64,000 nt of DNA from G963676795 sp963677215 (GTDB lineage Bacteria; Desulfobacterota; Desulfuromonadia; Desulfuromonadales; Geopsychrobacteraceae), in assembly GCA_963677215.1 (NCBI GenBank), contig OY781919.1, forward strand, positions 1 through 64,000. Direction: 5' to 3'. Below, in pieces: positions 61,156-64,000 of the stretch (position 1 is the stretch's first letter; each line of letters starts with the position of its first letter). Under the pieces are notes generated by a model, which saw only the letters and a list, made by a program, of their open reading frames with translations, searched no databases and was not told the DNA's origin. A program made the translations under genes and the position numbers.

Positions 61156-62628
61156 TTAAGCAGCCTTAGATGCTTGTGCTGCACGATGACGCTTGAGCAG
61201 ACCAGCCTCACCCGGCAGGATCGCATTCAGCACAATAATCAGGACGATGGAAACCAAAGTAACCGGATACATATTCAGTGCGAATGGCCCCGGAGCCCAA
61301 CTTGGTGTCGCAAAAGTCCAGATAAAGTTAACCGCATAAGACACGATGATAGTAATCCAGGCAGCAGGCTTACTGCACTTCCAGACCATACCGACCAACC
61401 AGACAAAGAACATCGGGATACCGAAAGAGAAGCACCAGAGGAAGATCGGGAAGATCATCGGTGCAACCAGCGCAGGCACACAGGCAGCCAGACCACAGAT
61501 GATGATCATCGGACGCATCAGTTTAAACTGGGTTTCTGGCTTCATGTTCGGAAAGCAGGCGCGCTTGAGGATAACATCAATAATAACAGTCGCGTTACCC
61601 AGCATAACACTGGAACCGGTCGACAGGGTTGCTGCGAGCAGACAGACCATCAGCAGACCGACGATCGGTGCCGGCAGGTTCTGTAAGGCATGATTAATAA
61701 CCGACAGCTTGGCACCACCGGCAGCGATGGAAGGTATGGACATAGCAACAATAGCCATCATAACCCATGGGAAAGAAGCCATACCATTGACACATGAGGC
61801 AAGAAAGGTTGCCTTACGAACCTCCCGAGTCGACTGGGCCGCGAAGATCGGAACGTAAACACCTTGGGTAACAGCCGCAGCAGTGATATGGAGAACAGCA
61901 ACCGGGATAATAATCTGGAAGAACAAATCAGGTGAAAAACGGAAGATTTCCAGTTTCCAGGCCTGATCAAGAGCGGTGTAGTGCTCAGCGACACCAGACC
62001 AACCCATAGCGTTAGCGGCCAGCCAACCACCCGTCATCAGCAGAGCTACATAAGAGCCAATGATCATAACGGTTGCGTTGATAGTACTGACGATCGAATA
62101 CTGCAGGACACCACCGAAGATGACGTAGACCATGATCAGAATAAAAGCCAGAATGATACACCAGGGTTTGAATGGAATGGCGCCGCCGGTCAGACCGTAA
62201 ATTGCACCACCGGTCGCCAGGGTTTCAGCCATACAGATACCGGTCCAGGTGGCAGTATTAACAGCACCTTGGAGGTAACCCATGGCAGGACCGAACTGCA
62301 TTTCCATCGACTCAGGAAAGGTCTTAACATTCAGCTCACGCAGCCAGGGACCAAACCACAGGGTGGCAAGTGGCAGAAAGATGCCACCAACGATGACCGG
62401 CCAGAACAGAACGCCACAGCCGAGACCGGCTGAGGCTTCCCAGAGGTTCATGGTATGACCGGAACCGAGCGGTACCAATGCCAGACCACAGGCAACCATG
62501 TACCATTTGAGTGTTTTACCACCAGTGGTGAAGTCATCTACGTTCTTGACTTTCCCCCGGAAGTAGAAACACGACCCGAAAACAACAATGATGAAATAGA
62601 TCGCAGCGTAAATAATAGGACTAGACAT
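61156..62628 (-). CDS. Sodium:solute symporter (SSS family)
   Basis: A 490-residue membrane transporter with about 13 helices. It has an N-terminal YFIIVVFGSCFYFRGKVK then DDFTTGGKTLKWYMV, which is the start of the SSS core, and ETLATGGAIYGL further on. It would couple Na+ entry to uptake of an organic solute, and the locus suggests a trihydroxybenzene or an organic acid. Two one-helix proteins follow immediately. The leader has its own promoter and operators and a small ORF. Substrate unknown. Confidence 0.9.
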   Translation of the reverse strand: MSSPIIYAAIYFIIVVFGSCFYFRGKVKNVDDFTTGGKTLKWYMVACGLALVPLGSGHTMNLWEASAGLGCGVLFWPVIVGGIFLPLATLWFGPWLRELNVKTFPESMEMQFGPAMGYLQGAVNTATWTGICMAETLATGGAIYGLTGGAIPFKPWCIILAFILIMVYVIFGGVLQYSIVSTINATVMIIGSYVALLMTGGWLAANAMGWSGVAEHYTALDQAWKLEIFRFSPDLFFQIIIPVAVLHITAAAVTQGVYVPIFAAQSTREVRKATFLASCVNGMASFPWVMMAIVAMSIPSIAAGGAKLSVINHALQNLPAPIVGLLMVCLLAATLSTGSSVMLGNATVIIDVILKRACFPNMKPETQFKLMRPMIIICGLAACVPALVAPMIFPIFLWCFSFGIPMFFVWLVGMVWKCSKPAAWITIIVSYAVNFIWTFATPSWAPGPFALNMYPVTLVSIVLIIVLNAILPGEAGLLKRHRAAQASKAA

Positions 62629-62792
62629 TTTGATTCCTCAACCTCTTCATGCTGTGAATAAAGTTTGTGGCAGCACCTGTCTAACGTTATGAAAGACAAC
62701 CGCAAATCCACGCATTAAAACAAACACTAGATACAAAACCCCATACGCAAAGCTGCAGGCACAGCTCATGGCACAGGCTTGATCAAAAAGGG

Positions 62793-62942
62793 TTATACGG
62801 AACTATTGATGAGGTACTGGAACAGCACCCTGGTGTTGCGTTCAGCCGCCGGACGGCAGCTTACAGACATCAGGTATGTTGCGCAGCTAGGCACAAGTAA
62901 GGTTAGAGAAGTTAGTGACAAGTTATTTGACAGATTGCCCAT
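62793..62942 (-). CDS. Putative 49-residue leader ORF upstream of the symporter
   Basis: A small ORF beginning MGNLSNNLSLTSLTLLVP, with AAGGAGG 7 bases before the ATG, the best ribosome site in this 1-kb gap. The peptide has a weakly hydrophobic first half, three Cys and an Arg-rich middle, and matches no family I know. It lies 164 bp before the symporter and about 165 nt after the inferred start of transcription, so it may be a regulatory leader peptide. Confidence 0.4.
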   Translation of the reverse strand: MGNLSNNLSLTSLTLLVPSCATYLMSVSCRPAAERNTRVLFQYLINSSV

Positions 62943-63069
62943 TTGAACCTCCTTGTTGGTAATGCCTCCACCCCTGAGGCAGCGTTAAAATATTAACGAC
63001 TCAACAACCCAAACAAATGGTATTTATTCATAATATCTAACATGACTTGACAGTGGCAGCTATCAAGTC

Positions 63070-63145
63070 GTTTTACATTGTGAGATATGAATCCACATTG
63101 TAAAACTAATGGTTATTTATACACACCGTCCGCCCATTTTGTCAA
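63070..63145 (-). promoter_or_regulatory. Symporter promoter with tandem operator-like elements
   Basis: On the minus strand TTGACA (63140-63145) is 18 bp from TATAAA (63116-63121). Just downstream are AATCCACATTGTAAAAC (63090-63106) and GTTTTACATTGTGAGAT (63070-63086), 20 bp apart. The outer GTTTTACA and TGTAAAAC form a perfect inverted repeat. Placement over +1 to +40 suggests repression. Confidence 0.7.
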
Positions 63146-63480
63146 CTAAATAGACTTCAGATATAAGCAGTTTAGAGGTAAATGAATGCAAGCATTCGTA
63201 AAACACTGAAAATTCAAAAAACAATATAATCTAGAGACTGCACCCAACTACTAATCTCAATCAATCGACAGATCATGGCAGAACAGTTGAGTTACAACGG
63301 AAGAGATAAAGACAGATTTAGTTACCTGAAAAACCAACCAAATCCGATTCGACAGACCTTACCCCTCCAGTAAGCCTAATGAACCAATCTTTCCAACTTT
63401 TGTATGAATGGGCCAATCTACCCGCATACACTTAATGACCAAGTCTGAACAGACCTGATACAAACTTGCGAGGCAGCCAT

Positions 63481-63544
63481 GTTCCATATTACAAAAAGCT
63501 GTTTTACATGGCGCTACACTAGTTTGGGCAACGACTAATGTCAA
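63481..63544 (-). promoter_or_regulatory. Second promoter with tandem operator-like elements
   Basis: On the minus strand TTGACA (63539-63544) is 17 bp from TAGTGT (63516-63521). Elements GTTTTACATGGCGCTAC (63501-63517) and GTTCCATATTACAAAAA (63481-63497) follow, 20 bp apart. It lies between the partial IclR gene and the symporter. No ORF is supported in 63146-63480, so it drives a long symporter leader or an untranslated RNA. Confidence 0.6.
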
Positions 63545-63646
63545 CAAGATTTTTACTAACCAAATTTAACTAAAAAATCCGCCAGAATGCCGCCCAACTA
63601 AACGTTTTTCAACCTTATCTGGCAGATAGCAGCATCGATCAACCAG

Positions 63647-64000
63647 TCAAAGAGTGCAGACGTTTGCATTTTCAAGATAGAGTCCACACAAATCTTCGTA
63701 TTTCTGCGGGCAAAGCAATCTTTCAGAAACAAACTTTGCCGTCTGCTTGGTTACCTCAATCACTTCTTCCTTTTCCAGATTGGCCTTACGCATATATGGA
63801 GCAACAACAACTATACTTGCGGCAGCACGACCGTTATTATCGAAAATAGGGGCCGCAATAGCATATATACTCCGATTGTACTGTCCATCATCAACCGCAA
63901 GCCCGTTCTCAATAATTTCATTATAACTAGCAATAATTTTTGCTGGGTCAACGATGGTATCTTCGTAATATTTCGGCAAATGATTTTGCAACCACTTATC
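63647..64000 (-). CDS. IclR-family regulator, C-terminal part (cut by window edge)
   Basis: The frame is open to the right edge and encodes the last ~117 residues of an IclR effector domain: DKWLQNHLPKYYEDTIVDP, YAIAAPIFDNNGRAAASIVV, and the terminal helix. It is clearly homologous to the same region of the complete IclR protein at 49744 (EAWLQKDMPRY, INAIGAPIFDHRNEPVAG) but diverged. The DNA-binding domain is outside the window. It points toward the symporter operon and may regulate it. Confidence 0.88.
   Translation of the reverse strand, partial: DKWLQNHLPKYYEDTIVDPAKIIASYNEIIENGLAVDDGQYNRSIYAIAAPIFDNNGRAAASIVVVAPYMRKANLEKEEVIEVTKQTAKFVSERLLCPQKYEDLCGLYLENANVCTL

Noticed and set aside
63359..63547. 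62-residue minus-strand ORF upstream of the symporter
   Set aside because: Its start lies upstream of the promoter at 63516-63544 and it has no ribosome site or family signal.

Overview
The window comes from an anaerobic deltaproteobacterium of the Desulfuromonadales type, close to Pelobacter acidigallici. The strongest evidence is a two-gene molybdopterin enzyme at 42-46 kb whose lengths (875 and 274 residues) and active-site residues match, as I remember them, the pyrogallol-phloroglucinol transhydroxylase of that species. SMC, FtsY, RNase Y, a suf operon and tandem rRNA operons are ordinary chromosomal genes, so this is chromosome and not a plasmid or phage. I saw no transposase, integrase or CRISPR array.

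Layout. 1-8.7 kb: two tandem minus-strand rRNA operons (16S, tRNA-Ile, tRNA-Ala, 23S, 5S). Their shared part repeats with a 5525-bp period, and the downstream operon runs off the left edge. 8.8-19.4 kb: housekeeping genes on the minus strand (tyrS, a YmdB-type phosphodiesterase, rny, 5-formyl-THF cyclo-ligase, a probable 6S-type RNA, zapA, a zapB-like gene, ftsY with a hexanucleotide-repeat linker, a roadblock protein, smc). 19.6-32.7 kb: an AsmA-like protein, menG, the sufBCDSE operon, a Nudix hydrolase, an MBL-fold protein, moaC, a methyltransferase and a decayed GAF-domain gene.

33-64 kb is a catabolic locus for trihydroxybenzenes. A UbiX-like protein, an LpdD-like protein and a UbiD-like decarboxylase would convert gallate to pyrogallol. 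The transhydroxylase would convert pyrogallol to phloroglucinol. A fused 3-oxoacid CoA-transferase, a zinc alcohol dehydrogenase and a TIM-barrel metalloenzyme are candidates for the later steps to acetyl-CoA. Three uptake systems are present: a TRAP transporter, a LivKHMGF-type ABC transporter and a sodium:solute symporter with two tiny membrane proteins. The locus also holds a cupin, an iron-sulfur flavoprotein, a TauE/SafE permease, a TPR protein, a chemoreceptor, one complete and one partial IclR regulator, and unexpectedly a gallate-dioxygenase-like LigAB fusion. No phloroglucinol reductase is visible.

Most transcription units in this half have a TTGACA/TATAAA-type promoter with one or two 15-19 bp imperfect palindromes just downstream of the -10 box, often about 20 bp apart. 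This suggests a shared repressor, most simply of the IclR family, controlling degradation and uptake together. This is the most interesting unifying signal in the window and it is inferred from sequence only.
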